Both the position numbers and the translations under genes were made by a program. Below the pieces are notes generated by a model that ran no database searches, was not told the origin of the DNA, and saw only the letters and a program-made list of their open reading frames with translations. From NCBI GenBank assembly GCA_034429215.1, contig DAOUGI010000089.1:45789-109788 (forward strand): DNA of 64,000 nucleotides. Direction: 5' to 3'. The stretch comes from JAFGOG01 sp034429215 (GTDB lineage Bacteria; Chloroflexota; Anaerolineae; JAAYZQ01). Numbering within the stretch: position 1 is the stretch's first letter; each line of letters begins with the position of its first letter. This document shows positions 9,099 to 16,643 of this stretch, in pieces.

Positions 9099-9238
9099 TC
9101 GGCATCTCCGTCGTTCGGCAGTGATTGGGGGCCAGTATAGCAGTTTTTCCCGAAAAGGACAAATCGCCGATTTGGAGCCTGGCTGGACGTACTTCGACCG
9201 TCATCGAGAGCCATTATACGAGATAGAGGACACATTCT

Positions 9239-9384
9239 TCACATGGTCAAGCCTACCCCAGTGTCGGCGCAATCCTTCAGCTTGGTTACACTCATCTGGT
9301 CGATGCCTAACTTGTCCAAGGGTTTGCCTGTGCCGCGTCCGAAGTATTCATACCAGACGCATCAGGCTTGTTGCGGCATTCCAC
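9239..9384 (-). pseudogene. Possible frameshifted gene remnant
   Basis: Within the 304-bp spacer upstream of the BTAD gene, one minus-strand frame reads protein-like: WYEYFGRGTGKPLDKLGID then SVTKLKDCADTGVGL and a stop. Immediately upstream, an overlapping frame begins VECRNKPDASG after a GTG. Joining them needs a one-base shift near 9346. The composition looks coding, but no family is recognised and no ribosome binding site is evident. The rest of the spacer (9099-9238, 9385-9402) shows no clear feature. Confidence 0.3.
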
Positions 9385-9402
9385 GTTCAGAGTTCAAAGG
9401 GG

Positions 9403-9798
9403 TTATGAGAGATCTCTTGACGCTGGCCAGTCGTCCTCGTCGAACGCGGCGCGGCGGAACGCCATCCAGGGCAACAGCGCGCACCTGAGCCGGGCCGGTC
9501 GGATTGGTGATTCCATCTCTGCAAGAAACTCCTCGGTGCTCACCGATTTCAGGTCGGTGAGCGCTTTGTCCGTGATCATCTCAGTCAGAATCGAGGCTGC
9601 ACCCAGGCACAGGGCGCAGCCTCGCCCGTCGAACCAGGCCTCGGCAATTCGCCCATCGCGTACCCGGACTTCGATCCTGACGCGGTCGCCACACAGCGCG
9701 TTATACTCCTCGCCGGCCAGGTCTGGCGATTCCAGGCGCCCCCGATTGCGGGGATGGCGGTAATGATCCAGCAGTCGCTCGGTGTACATCTCGCTCAC
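9403..9798 (-). CDS. SufU/IscU-type iron-sulfur scaffold protein
   Basis: The sequence MYTERLLDHYRHPRNRGRLE and the three conserved cysteine motifs (ALCGDRV, GRGCALCLGAAS, RLRCALLPW) define the NifU N-terminal/IscU-SufU fold, with the aspartate after the first cysteine also present. In this family the cysteines assemble a transient Fe-S cluster or bind zinc and accept sulfur from a desulfurase. I chose a GTG start that overlaps the xdhC stop (GTGA) because GGGAG lies 9 nt upstream; an ATG nine bases further in is the alternative. It is the last gene of an operon with a molybdopterin-binding protein and XdhC, so it may serve Fe-S/Mo enzyme maturation. No cysteine desulfurase is adjacent. Confidence 0.85.
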   Translation of the reverse strand: MSEMYTERLLDHYRHPRNRGRLESPDLAGEEYNALCGDRVRIEVRVRDGRIAEAWFDGRGCALCLGAASILTEMITDKALTDLKSVSTEEFLAEMESPIRPARLRCALLPWMAFRRAAFDEDDWPASRDLS

Positions 9799-10862
9799 CG
9801 GGCATCGCTCCCGATAGGGCCGTTTCCCAGGCACAATGAGCCGCCGGGCCGCCCGTTCTTCACCGCCACTACCTCGGCGATGATGCTCAGGGCAGTTTCT
9901 TCCGGAGTGCATCCGCCCAGGTCCAAGCCGACAGGAGCGCACACCCGCCGCAGATCCTCGGCCGTCACCCCCCATTTGGCCATGCGCTCAAACCGGTCGG
10001 CGTGCGTGTTGCGGCTTCCGATGGCCCCGATATAGGCCGCGCCGGTCTTTAGCGCCGCTGCCAGCGCCGGCTCGTCGATCTTGGGGTCGTGGGTGAGAAG
10101 CACGATGTAGGTGGCCCCGTCTACCGGCAGATGAGCCAGCGCTTCGTCGGGCCATTCGACCAGGATCTCATCAGCCTGTGGAAACCGCTCGCGGTTGGCG
10201 AATTTGCTGCGAGGATCGATCACGACCACGCGAAAGCCTAGATCCTTGGCCAGCCGGGTCAACGGGATGGCGACGTGCACGGCGCCCATGATGTAGAGCG
10301 CCGGCGGTGGCAGGAACGGCTCGAAGAAAACCTCTGTCTGGTCGTCAATAGCCTGGACGATGCTGGCCTCCTGGCGCTCGGCCAGCCGCTGCTGCATGGC
10401 GGTGACGATGTGCGGGTCGTCTGGCCCCAATATCCAGCCGGCCGTGCCGACCAGCGCAGTCTCGCCTACGGCAGCCGATCCTTTGACAATGGTCGCCAAG
10501 CCGACGGCCTGGCCGCGCTCTACGGTCAGCTTGAGCGCGGCCACCAAGGCAGACTCGACGGCCTGGACCAGGACGTCGATGGTCCCGCCGCAGGCCAGGC
10601 CTACGTCCCAGATCATGTCGTCGGTGATGCCAAAATGGAGCAGGCGTGGTGGTCCGCCGGCCAGGAGATCCATCATCTCCCCATAGACGGTGGTCTCGAC
10701 GCACCCGCCGCTCACCGAGCCGGCCATCCGGCCTGCCGACGAGACGATCATCCTGGCGCCCACAGGCCGCGGAGCCGAGCCGGCCACGCGAATGACAGTG
10801 GCTGCGGCTACCCGCTCGCCCAGCGCCATCCAGCTCTCGATTAGGGGTAGTAGGGTCTTCAC
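9795..10862 (-). CDS. xdhC: XdhC/CoxI-family Moco maturation protein
   Basis: The N-terminal XdhC domain (LIESWMALGERVAAATVIRV; GSAPRPVGARM; GSVSGGCVE) is followed by the C-terminal Rossmann domain (PPALYIMGAVHVAIPL; VVVIDPRSKFANRERFPQAD; GAAYIGAIGSRN; DLGGCTPEETALSIIAEVVA). Family members bind Moco, have it sulfurated, and insert it into xanthine-dehydrogenase-type enzymes. The GTG start has AGGAG six bases upstream and lies just after the stop of the upstream molybdopterin-binding gene. The cognate enzyme is very probably the Mop-like oxidoreductase encoded about 11 kb away. Length about 355 residues is normal. Confidence 0.93.
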   Translation of the reverse strand: MKTLLPLIESWMALGERVAAATVIRVAGSAPRPVGARMIVSSAGRMAGSVSGGCVETTVYGEMMDLLAGGPPRLLHFGITDDMIWDVGLACGGTIDVLVQAVESALVAALKLTVERGQAVGLATIVKGSAAVGETALVGTAGWILGPDDPHIVTAMQQRLAERQEASIVQAIDDQTEVFFEPFLPPPALYIMGAVHVAIPLTRLAKDLGFRVVVIDPRSKFANRERFPQADEILVEWPDEALAHLPVDGATYIVLLTHDPKIDEPALAAALKTGAAYIGAIGSRNTHADRFERMAKWGVTAEDLRRVCAPVGLDLGGCTPEETALSIIAEVVAVKNGRPGGSLCLGNGPIGSDAR

Positions 10863-10878
10863 GCCGGCTCCTGCTGAC

Positions 10879-11886
10879 CTAAACGGCGCTGCTGCGCTCG
10901 GCAGGGGTGAGAAAGCCACCCAGCCCCAATGCTGCAATGTCGCGCCGTTCCAGGCGGTCTCCTGCCAAGAGTCTGGGCAGGACAAGGTCCATGACGTTCC
11001 GCTTCAGGCTTTGGGCGCTGCCGGGCGCGCACACCACCGCCTTGCCCGGAAAATAGGCCAGGGCCAGCAGGTTGCCCGGCTCAACCGGCGCGCCAGACAA
11101 AGTGCTTTCGGCGCCGATCGCCCGCAGCGCGCGCAGCGTGGTATCGTCTTCGTCCATGATCGAAGTCTGGCCGGCGACGATCAGCAGGTCTGCCAGCTCC
11201 AAGAGACGCGCGGCCGCCTGCCCAATCGCTTCCTCTTCCTGCGCCACCGCTTCCGTCGCGACGAGCTGGCCCGCCAGCCTTTCCAACCGCGCCTGCGTAG
11301 CCGGCAGGAAGCTCTCGCGCAGCTTGTCGTGGACGCTGGGCTCACCGACGAGGAGCAGCGCCGCCGGCCGGCCTGGCCGGAATGGACGTAGCCGGACAAT
11401 CCCCGGGCGACGCTGTGCCAGCTCCAGAGTCTGATCCAGGAGCCTTCGTTGGATGGCAAAGGGGATGATCTTGAGCGTCGCGAGGTTGTCGGTCTCTTGG
11501 TTGGGACCCACTATGGCGTGCTGCCGGCGGGTGCCCAGGCCAATGCCCGGGATCATGTTCAGCTCCATCAGCCGCTCGGCATCGACCTCCAGCAAGCCGT
11601 CCACCTCCGCGCGCAGGTTCACCCGCCCGCCCGTCGGCCTGGACAGGGTCATGTGCTCGGTCTTGAGGGCGGCGGCCAGGCTCGTGGCGGCCTCGTCCTC
11701 GTGGATGTCGTCCTCTTCCAGGACGGCCACGTCCACCGTGGCACGTCCCATCTCGGCCAGTTGGGCCAGGTGTTCCTCGGTGAGCCGGGTGCCCTTCCTT
11801 AGCACCTTGGCCCCTCCCTCATCCGCGACATTGCGCATCAGGATCGTGCCCAGCGCTTTAGGTACGGTTACCGCTTCGAGTCGCAT
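10879..11886 (-). CDS. Molybdopterin-binding protein (MoeA/MogA-fold, MoCF-type domain)
   Basis: A 335-residue cytoplasmic protein. The N-terminal half (TVPKALGTILMRNVADEGGA; GTRLTEEHLAQLAEMG) matches the MoeA-like entry segment of stand-alone molybdopterin-binding proteins found beside xdhC. The C-terminal half has an MoCF_biosynth-like Rossmann core (ADLLIVAGQTSIMDEDDTTL; GNLLALAYFPGKAVVCAPG). It lacks the full MoeA length (about 400 residues), so it is probably an accessory cofactor-handling or cytidylyl/adenylyl-transfer-related factor, not canonical MoeA. The ATG has AGGGGG upstream. It is first in a three-gene operon with xdhC and the SufU-like gene, driven by a promoter divergent from the 12-kb riboswitch. 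Confidence 0.8.
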   Translation of the reverse strand: MRLEAVTVPKALGTILMRNVADEGGAKVLRKGTRLTEEHLAQLAEMGRATVDVAVLEEDDIHEDEAATSLAAALKTEHMTLSRPTGGRVNLRAEVDGLLEVDAERLMELNMIPGIGLGTRRQHAIVGPNQETDNLATLKIIPFAIQRRLLDQTLELAQRRPGIVRLRPFRPGRPAALLLVGEPSVHDKLRESFLPATQARLERLAGQLVATEAVAQEEEAIGQAAARLLELADLLIVAGQTSIMDEDDTTLRALRAIGAESTLSGAPVEPGNLLALAYFPGKAVVCAPGSAQSLKRNVMDLVLPRLLAGDRLERRDIAALGLGGFLTPAERSSAV

Positions 11887-11920
11887 GCTTATCCCCCTGT
11901 TCCAATGCTGGTATAGCTCG

Positions 11921-11950
11921 ATTCTACCCCATTTCCAGGCTCTCTGTCAA
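11921..11950 (-). promoter_or_regulatory. Sigma-70-type promoter of the molybdopterin-binding/xdhC operon
   Basis: On the minus strand TTGACA and TAGAAT are separated by 18 bp, about 35 bp upstream of the operon's first ATG. The promoter is divergent from the riboswitch promoter 38 bp away; the two share a short control region. Confidence 0.6.
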
Positions 11951-11987
11951 AACGATCGCTGTGGCAGGACTGGCGTTCCTGGTGGTT

Positions 11988-12016
11988 TTGACAGTCCGCC
12001 CATCCTGTGCTACACT
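11988..12016 (+). promoter_or_regulatory. Sigma-70-type promoter driving the 12-kb Moco riboswitch
   Basis: TTGACA and TACACT are separated by 17 bp, ending about 27 bp before the aptamer. The promoter at 27.08 kb has the same two hexamers and spacing, with GTGC before the -10 in both. Confidence 0.75.
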
Positions 12017-12041
12017 GTCCCTGGTTCTTGAAAAAGCTAAC

Positions 12042-12192
12042 TCGCATCTCCGAGCCTTGTTGCCTACAGGCCTGACCCATCCTGCTTGAGGGAATGGACA
12101 GGGGTTTCACGTCAGGGTCAGGTCCATGGCGCAAGGCCGGTAGGGTATCGCTGGAAACGGCGGTGCCTCCCACACTTGGAAAGGAGATGCGC
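12042..12192 (+). promoter_or_regulatory. Moco riboswitch aptamer (P3-containing type)
   Basis: The outer stem pairs GCATCTCC (12044) with GGAGATGC (12183). Inside are the family's conserved blocks: CCGAGCC, the small hairpin GCCT-ACA-GGC (P3), GGGTATCGCTGGAAACGGCG, GTGCCTCCC and CTTGGAAAGGAG. These match the Moco RNA motif as I remember it (Rfam RF01055, described by Regulski and colleagues). Residues 12193-12262 form the linker before an intrinsic terminator, so control is probably by transcription termination. Confidence 0.93.
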
Positions 12193-12262
12193 CGGCAAGT
12201 GCCTTCAGCGCGCGATCCTGGCCCAGGCCGGGCCGATCTATGCGCTGAAAGTAAGCATGCTT

Positions 12263-12298
12263 TGACGGCGTCCCTTTCCGGGGCGCCGTTTTTTTTTT
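12263..12298 (+). terminator. Intrinsic terminator of the 12-kb riboswitch
   Basis: A GC-rich stem, ACGGCGTCCC with GGGGCGCCGT, is followed by ten thymidines. It lies directly downstream of the aptamer and 61 bp before the next ATG, the layout of a termination-type riboswitch. Confidence 0.85.
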
Positions 12299-12359
12299 GA
12301 TAGTGGCGATGTCGTTCGCTTCATACGAGACCGTTTTTTCAGGGGGGGGGGCGAATCAA

Positions 12360-12683
12360 ATGCGTCCGGACCATACACTCATGACAGGTCAAGAGAGTAC
12401 CAATCAGAGCGTTCACGCCATTCCTGCTGCCATCACAATCCCCACTTTCGAGTCGCTGTCACTCGAAGATGCCATCCGGCTGTTCAGATCGTGGGGATTT
12501 CAGGTTGAGCCAGGTCCCCGGTCTGAGGAGATCACCCTTGTCCTGGAAGGGCCGGACTATCGCACCGTTTCGGTATACGACGCCCGGCTGCTGCCCCCGA
12601 TCGCTGCCGTCGCTCTGTGCGTACGCTGGCAAAACGGGATGCTCAGCCGGCGCGCGTATACCTCTGACCGCCCCCTCTGCTAG
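12360..12683 (+). CDS. Small hypothetical protein under Moco riboswitch control
   Basis: The frame encodes about 107 residues from the ATG chosen (MRPDHTLMTGQES). Residues about 28-90 look like a real fold: SLSLEDAIRLFRSWGFQVE, then ITLVLEGPDYRTVSVYDARL and IAAVALCVRWQNG, an alternating helix-strand-strand-helix pattern with no signal peptide or membrane span. Cytoplasmic. A run of ten G precedes the start and may serve as an atypical ribosome binding site; an ATG 21 bp further in is the alternative. No family recognised. Its position as the only gene between a Moco riboswitch/terminator and the convergent modB suggests a role in Mo or Moco homeostasis. Confidence 0.55.
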   Translation: MRPDHTLMTGQESTNQSVHAIPAAITIPTFESLSLEDAIRLFRSWGFQVEPGPRSEEITLVLEGPDYRTVSVYDARLLPPIAAVALCVRWQNGMLSRRAYTSDRPLC

Positions 12684-12726
12684 TCGAGGTTTGGTTCGCA
12701 CATGTTCTGACCGGCCAAGATAGCCA

Positions 12727-13650
12727 CTAGCCGCCTGCCCCTTCATTGGCTTCCGGGTGCAGAATGCCTTTCACCACCATCAGTACCAGGAACGAGCAGG
12801 CGATCAGGATCACCGCCAGTGTCAAAGCCACATCCAGGTCAAGCTCAAACCCCAAATAGATGGCCAGCGGCATAGTCTGGGTCCGGCCGGGGTAATTGCC
12901 GGCAAAGATGATCGTCGCGCCAAACTCGCCCAGCGCCCGCGCCCAGGTCATCACCGCCCCGCTGAGCAGCGCCGACGACGCCAGCGGCGCCGTTACATGC
13001 CGGAACACCTGCCAGCCCCCGGCCCCGTCCAGCGCAGCCGACTGTTCCAGCTCCGGATTGATGCTGGCAAACCCCACCGCTGCGGATTTGATGTAAAAGG
13101 CAGAGGCCACAAAGGTCTGCGCCATGACCACCGCTACCCAGGTGAACGGGATCTGGATCCCCCATGCGTCGAGCATCCCCCCGAGGATCCCCCTCCGTCC
13201 AAACGCCATCAGCAGCCCTACGCCGGCGACTGCCGGTGGCAATACCGTAGGCAGGTCCACCAGCGTATCCACCACCCGGCGAAGCGGAAACCGGCGCCGG
13301 GCCAACATGTAGCCGACCGGGGTGCCGAAACAGATAGTGACCAGGGTAGTTACCAGCGTGGTGGCCAGGCTCAGAGTCACAGCCTGCACCACCTGCGTGC
13401 TGCTTAGGGCGGGGATCAAACGCCCGGGCGGCAAGCGCAAGACAAGCGCCGCCAGCGGCAAGATCAGGAACACCAGGAACGGCAGGCTTAGCACCCACGG
13501 TAGATTGCGCGATTGCCAGCGCCATTGCGCTGGCGGTGAAGCGTCTGGTGAAGGGATCGCATGGCGACCATGGGCGGCAGCCTCGCGGTTAGCCGCCGCC
13601 CACGTCGCCCCCTGCACAACAGCCCTCTGACCAGACCGTTTACCCAACAT
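12727..13650 (-). CDS. modB: Molybdate ABC transporter permease ModB
   Basis: The membrane core begins near residue 55 and shows typical ModB/CysT-like features: LPTVLPPAVAGVGLLMAFGR, the EAA-like loop (ELEQSAALDGAGGWQVFRHV) that docks the ATPase, and the ModB signature ALGEFGATIIFAGNYPGRTQ. About six transmembrane helices are predicted by eye. The first 50 or so residues (AHGRHAIPSPDASPPAQW) are an unusual hydrophilic extension, so the true start is uncertain; no strong ribosome binding site was found for the ATG used. It follows modA directly. No modC ATPase gene is next to it; the nearest candidate in the window is tupC. Confidence 0.9.
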   Translation of the reverse strand: MLGKRSGQRAVVQGATWAAANREAAAHGRHAIPSPDASPPAQWRWQSRNLPWVLSLPFLVFLILPLAALVLRLPPGRLIPALSSTQVVQAVTLSLATTLVTTLVTICFGTPVGYMLARRRFPLRRVVDTLVDLPTVLPPAVAGVGLLMAFGRRGILGGMLDAWGIQIPFTWVAVVMAQTFVASAFYIKSAAVGFASINPELEQSAALDGAGGWQVFRHVTAPLASSALLSGAVMTWARALGEFGATIIFAGNYPGRTQTMPLAIYLGFELDLDVALTLAVILIACSFLVLMVVKGILHPEANEGAGG

Positions 13651-13676
13651 CAGCGCCACTTTCAGCAACCAACGAG

Positions 13677-14507
13677 CTAATCCGCCGGAAGAAAACCGTA
13701 CTTGGCCAGGATCGCCTGCCCCTGGCTCGAGATCACCATCTCGACAAACGCCTTGGCTAGCTCCGGCTGCGCCGCGTCGCTTACCGCAGCGATCGGGTAG
13801 GTCGCGACCGCGTTCAATGCATCTGGAATATCCAGGCGTCCGACCTTGCCGGCGTTGTCCAGGCTGATATCGGTAAGGTACACGAGGCCGGCATCAGCCT
13901 CTCCCAGCACGACCTTGGTCAAAACCGATTTGACGTTGTCCTCGTATGAAACGACATTCTTCAGCACGCCATCCTTGAACGCGGTCCCGAAAGCCGCGTC
14001 CTGGACCGCCTTGTCGAGGAACTCTATCGAGTACTTGCCTACCGGCACTTCCGCCGCCGCGAGCACCAGCTTCAGGCCGGGATTGGCCAGGTCCTGTAGC
14101 TTGACGAGCCCGGCTGGGTTGTCTGTGGGGTAGACGGCCACCAGCTTGTTGCGGGCAAAGGTCTTTTGGCTGCCGTCGGCGACCCGCCCGGCTGCGATGG
14201 CATTGGTCATCTCTTTGGTGTTGGCGCTGGCAAACACGTCGGCCGGCGCCCCCTCGCCAAGCTGCCCCGCCAAAGCCTGTGAACCGGCCAAGTTTAAGGC
14301 GACCTTGACACCCGGATGGTCTGCCTCGAATTGCTGCCCGATTTCGGTGAATGCCTCCGTCAAAGAAGCTGCAGCAAACACCGTCAGTGTGCCGGACGCC
14401 AGGGCCTGAGTGGGTGCAGGCTGCGTCGGCGCGACGGTGGGCGTGGCGCCACATCCTGTCACAAGAGCGAGGCAAACGGCTAGCAACAAGAAAACTCTGA
14501 TGCGCAT
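13677..14507 (-). CDS. modA: Molybdate-binding lipoprotein ModA
   Basis: The ATG has GGAG eight bases upstream. Residues 1-20 are a lipoprotein signal with lipobox LVTGC. The mature part is a type II periplasmic-binding fold with ModA hallmarks: LTVFAAASLTEAFTEIG, LAGSQALAGQLGEGAPADVF, ASANTKEM and EADAGLVYLTDI. Serines in AASL and GSQ and the valine/tyrosine of LVYLTD are the usual oxyanion contacts. The expected job is capture of molybdate (or tungstate) outside the membrane and delivery to ModB. The promoter carries an inverted repeat also found at the padR promoter. Confidence 0.95.
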   Translation of the reverse strand: MRIRVFLLLAVCLALVTGCGATPTVAPTQPAPTQALASGTLTVFAAASLTEAFTEIGQQFEADHPGVKVALNLAGSQALAGQLGEGAPADVFASANTKEMTNAIAAGRVADGSQKTFARNKLVAVYPTDNPAGLVKLQDLANPGLKLVLAAAEVPVGKYSIEFLDKAVQDAAFGTAFKDGVLKNVVSYEDNVKSVLTKVVLGEADAGLVYLTDISLDNAGKVGRLDIPDALNAVATYPIAAVSDAAQPELAKAFVEMVISSQGQAILAKYGFLPAD

Positions 14508-14558
14508 TCTTTGTATCTCCTTTGATCGACAGATTTGGGTCCGGGGCTCACATTCTGA

Positions 14559-14577
14559 GTATTCACACTCTGAATAC
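14559..14577. promoter_or_regulatory. Candidate PadR operator at the modA promoter
   Basis: GTATTC and GAATAC flank seven bases, a perfect 6-bp inverted repeat starting at about +1 of the modA promoter. The left half TATTCACAC is identical to the site at padR. Binding here would block transcript initiation or early elongation. Confidence 0.65.
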
Positions 14578-14583
14578 AAGTCC

Positions 14584-14611
14584 AGTATACCTCGTTTCCA
14601 TCTGCTGTCAA
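14584..14611 (-). promoter_or_regulatory. modAB promoter
   Basis: TTGACA and TATACT on the minus strand are spaced by 16 bp. The expected start point falls at the edge of the operator. The transcript would have a leader of about 70 nt before modA. Confidence 0.7.
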
Positions 14612-14674
14612 CTTCCAGGAGAGCCAATGCCCTTCCTCGCTCTCGATTCTCGCTTGGCGAGCCCATCGCTCCTG

Positions 14675-15223
14675 CTAGCCTGTCAAAGCCGTCCGCCCAT
14701 TGGGCAGGACCTCGAGACACCGATCCAGCCAGCGGATCACAGCTTCCATCTGGCCCTGGCGAAACTCGTGCACCAACCGCCGGAATCCATTCTCTGCCGT
14801 CACTGCCGCCTGCCCAAAGCGGTCCGCCTGCTCGCGGCAAACCGCCCTCTGCGCCGCGACGAGCTGCTCGACGCCCGGTAACGACAGCCGGTCAAACAGG
14901 TAGAGCCGCAGCAAAAACTCGACGCGAATCAGACGAAGATAGGGGGTCGGCTGCCGGAGCCAGTGGAGAAACACTTCCTGTCCCTCCTCCGTCACATGGT
15001 ACACCTTGCGCGGCGGCCGGTTGGACTGCGGTTCTGTTTGGGCGACGACCAGCCCGGCCTCCTGCAACTGCTTGAGCTGGGCGTAGAGTTGGCTGAGCCC
15101 AATCTGCCACACGCCTCCTAGGTCCTGTTCCAGCTCTTGGTATAGCTCATAGCCATGCTTAGGCCCAGACATTAACAAGCCCAGAAGCACAGGGTGGGCC
15201 CAACTATCGTCTGCGTGAGGCAT
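14675..15223 (-). CDS. PadR-family transcriptional regulator
   Basis: From MPHADDSWAHPVLLGLLMSG the N-terminal winged helix shows the PadR pattern: LLMSGPKHGYELYQELEQDL, IGLSQLYAQLKQLQEAGLV and RPPRKVYHVTEEGQ. A C-terminal helical region (RVEFLLRLYLFDRLSLPGVE; FRRLVHEFRQGQMEAVIRWL) should form the dimer interface. PadR proteins are usually repressors released by a small ligand. Both its own promoter and that of modA carry TATTCACAC-(N3)-GAATA-type sites just downstream of the -10, so I infer autoregulation and control of modAB. The nature of the ligand is unknown; molybdate or a Moco intermediate would fit. Confidence 0.9.
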   Translation of the reverse strand: MPHADDSWAHPVLLGLLMSGPKHGYELYQELEQDLGGVWQIGLSQLYAQLKQLQEAGLVVAQTEPQSNRPPRKVYHVTEEGQEVFLHWLRQPTPYLRLIRVEFLLRLYLFDRLSLPGVEQLVAAQRAVCREQADRFGQAAVTAENGFRRLVHEFRQGQMEAVIRWLDRCLEVLPNGRTALTG

Positions 15224-15251
15224 GGTCACGATCCCTTTCTCACTCTTTGGA

Positions 15252-15268
15252 TATTCACACCACGAATA
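15252..15268. promoter_or_regulatory. Candidate PadR operator at the padR promoter
   Basis: TATTC and GAATA flank seven bases (ACACCAC). The site sits about 10 bp downstream of the -10, the same place as the modA site. Confidence 0.6.
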
Positions 15269-15277
15269 GCAGAGCAC

Positions 15278-15305
15278 ATTATAGCCCTGAATCTGGATTT
15301 GTCAA
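15278..15305 (-). promoter_or_regulatory. padR promoter
   Basis: TTGACA and TATAAT on the minus strand with a 16-bp spacer, the same spacing as the modA promoter. Confidence 0.75.
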
Positions 15306-15314
15306 TTGCTCAAA

Positions 15315-16643
15315 TCAGATTGCGCCTAGATCTCGACAATCCAGGAGCACCCTTTTCGCAGGCCTGCAAAGCTCCCGGCAGTTGCACTCTTGAATCTTCA
15401 GCCTGACATCTAGGTGCCCGGCTAATCTCCACGCCGGCACACAGTCCAATGCGCGCCGAATGGCTGCCAGGGCTGCGCCCCGCGTTCCAGGCGCCACCTG
15501 GACATCGAGGTGCAGGCAGTTCCGATCCCCCTCGCGGGTGACAGCCGCCGAAAAATCCAAAACCGTCTCTATCGGAAAGAGCGCATCGTCCAGATCGGCC
15601 ATGCTCAAGTGCAGGCCTTCGTCCACCGCCACCTGCCCGGCGATCCGATCCCTGATCGGCTTCATCGTCTTCAACGCCGTGCCGCAGGGACAGCGACTCG
15701 GAAGGAATCGGCTGAGGTCTCCGGTGCGATAGCGGATCAGCGGCATGCCTCGCCGCGTGAGCGTGGTCAAGACTACTTCCCCCTCTTCGCCGTCTGCCAG
15801 CGGCTGGCCGGTGTCAGGGTCGACGATCTCGAAATACAGGTCTGCCTCCCGCAGGTGGTAACCTCGGTGGGCCTGGCACTCGACGCCGCCGCCCAGCCCC
15901 ATTTCGGTCATGCCATAGTGGTTGTACACCTCACAGCCCCACGCCTGCTCGACAGCGGCAGCGATGGCGCCGGGTACGTGATCGGTGGTCAGCAGCACGT
16001 TCTTGAGCTTGAGCGGCGCCGGCCTGCCGTGGTCGTCCCGGTACCTGGCCAGCGCCAGAACCTGCGTGGGAATGCCGACCAAAGCGTTCGCCCCTTCTCG
16101 GGTGATCACCTCCAGCGTCTGGGCCGCATCCCGCACCGGGCCGTGCTTAATGCCCAGGACGCCCAGGCGTCCCAGCCCGATCGCCAGCAAATCGCCCACG
16201 CTGCCCGGCCTTTCCCCCGGCAACAGGATCAGGACCCGGTCGCCGGCCTCAACCATCGTAGACATCCCCACCTGAAAGAAATCGATCGTCAGCTCTTGGT
16301 CATCTCGGGTAAAGTACAGCCGTTTTGGCTTGCCCGTGGTCCCCGAGCTATCGAGTGTGACGACGCGGTGGATCTCTCCCTGCGAGACGCACAAGAACGG
16401 CAGCGCGTCCTCGCACATCTCCTCGGCTGTGGTAAAAGGGAACCTCGCCAGGTCGGCGAGGCAGGATAGGTCGGCGGGTGCAGCGGCCAGGTGCTTGCGG
16501 TAGAAACCGCTTTTCTCTCTGACCAGGTGCAATGTTTCGCGCAGCTTTTGTAGCTGATAGGCCTCGATGGCCGCTCGGGTCGCCCGCCCGCCATCCTGGG
16601 CGATCTTGGTCGCGATCCAGGGGTCCAGGGGTGTGAGCCTCAT
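15315..16643 (-). CDS. PaaK-like AMP-dependent CoA ligase (DVU_1553-type)
   Basis: A 442-residue adenylate-forming enzyme. The family P-loop is LDSSGTTGKPKRLYFTRDDQ; the adenine-site motif YNHYGMTEMGLG and the hinge-preceding motif RYRTGDLSRFLP are present. The C-terminal domain is short and ends in a cysteine-rich tail (CPCGT earlier; QECNCRELC near the end), not usual for phenylacetate-CoA ligase. As I recall, NCBI families name this group after Desulfovibrio DVU_1553 and find it with TrsS/TrsM and an aldehyde oxidoreductase. Here it is last in just such an operon and overlaps trsS by four bases. Likely role: activating the acid product or an organic ligand; substrate unknown. Confidence 0.85.
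   Translation of the reverse strand: MRLTPLDPWIATKIAQDGGRATRAAIEAYQLQKLRETLHLVREKSGFYRKHLAAAPADLSCLADLARFPFTTAEEMCEDALPFLCVSQGEIHRVVTLDSSGTTGKPKRLYFTRDDQELTIDFFQVGMSTMVEAGDRVLILLPGERPGSVGDLLAIGLGRLGVLGIKHGPVRDAAQTLEVITREGANALVGIPTQVLALARYRDDHGRPAPLKLKNVLLTTDHVPGAIAAAVEQAWGCEVYNHYGMTEMGLGGGVECQAHRGYHLREADLYFEIVDPDTGQPLADGEEGEVVLTTLTRRGMPLIRYRTGDLSRFLPSRCPCGTALKTMKPIRDRIAGQVAVDEGLHLSMADLDDALFPIETVLDFSAAVTREGDRNCLHLDVQVAPGTRGAALAAIRRALDCVPAWRLAGHLDVRLKIQECNCRELCRPAKRVLLDCRDLGAI

Noticed and set aside
12042..12298. Riboswitch assigned to the divergent molybdopterin-binding/xdhC operon
   Set aside because: The aptamer, promoter and terminator all read on the plus strand, away from that operon, which has its own promoter.
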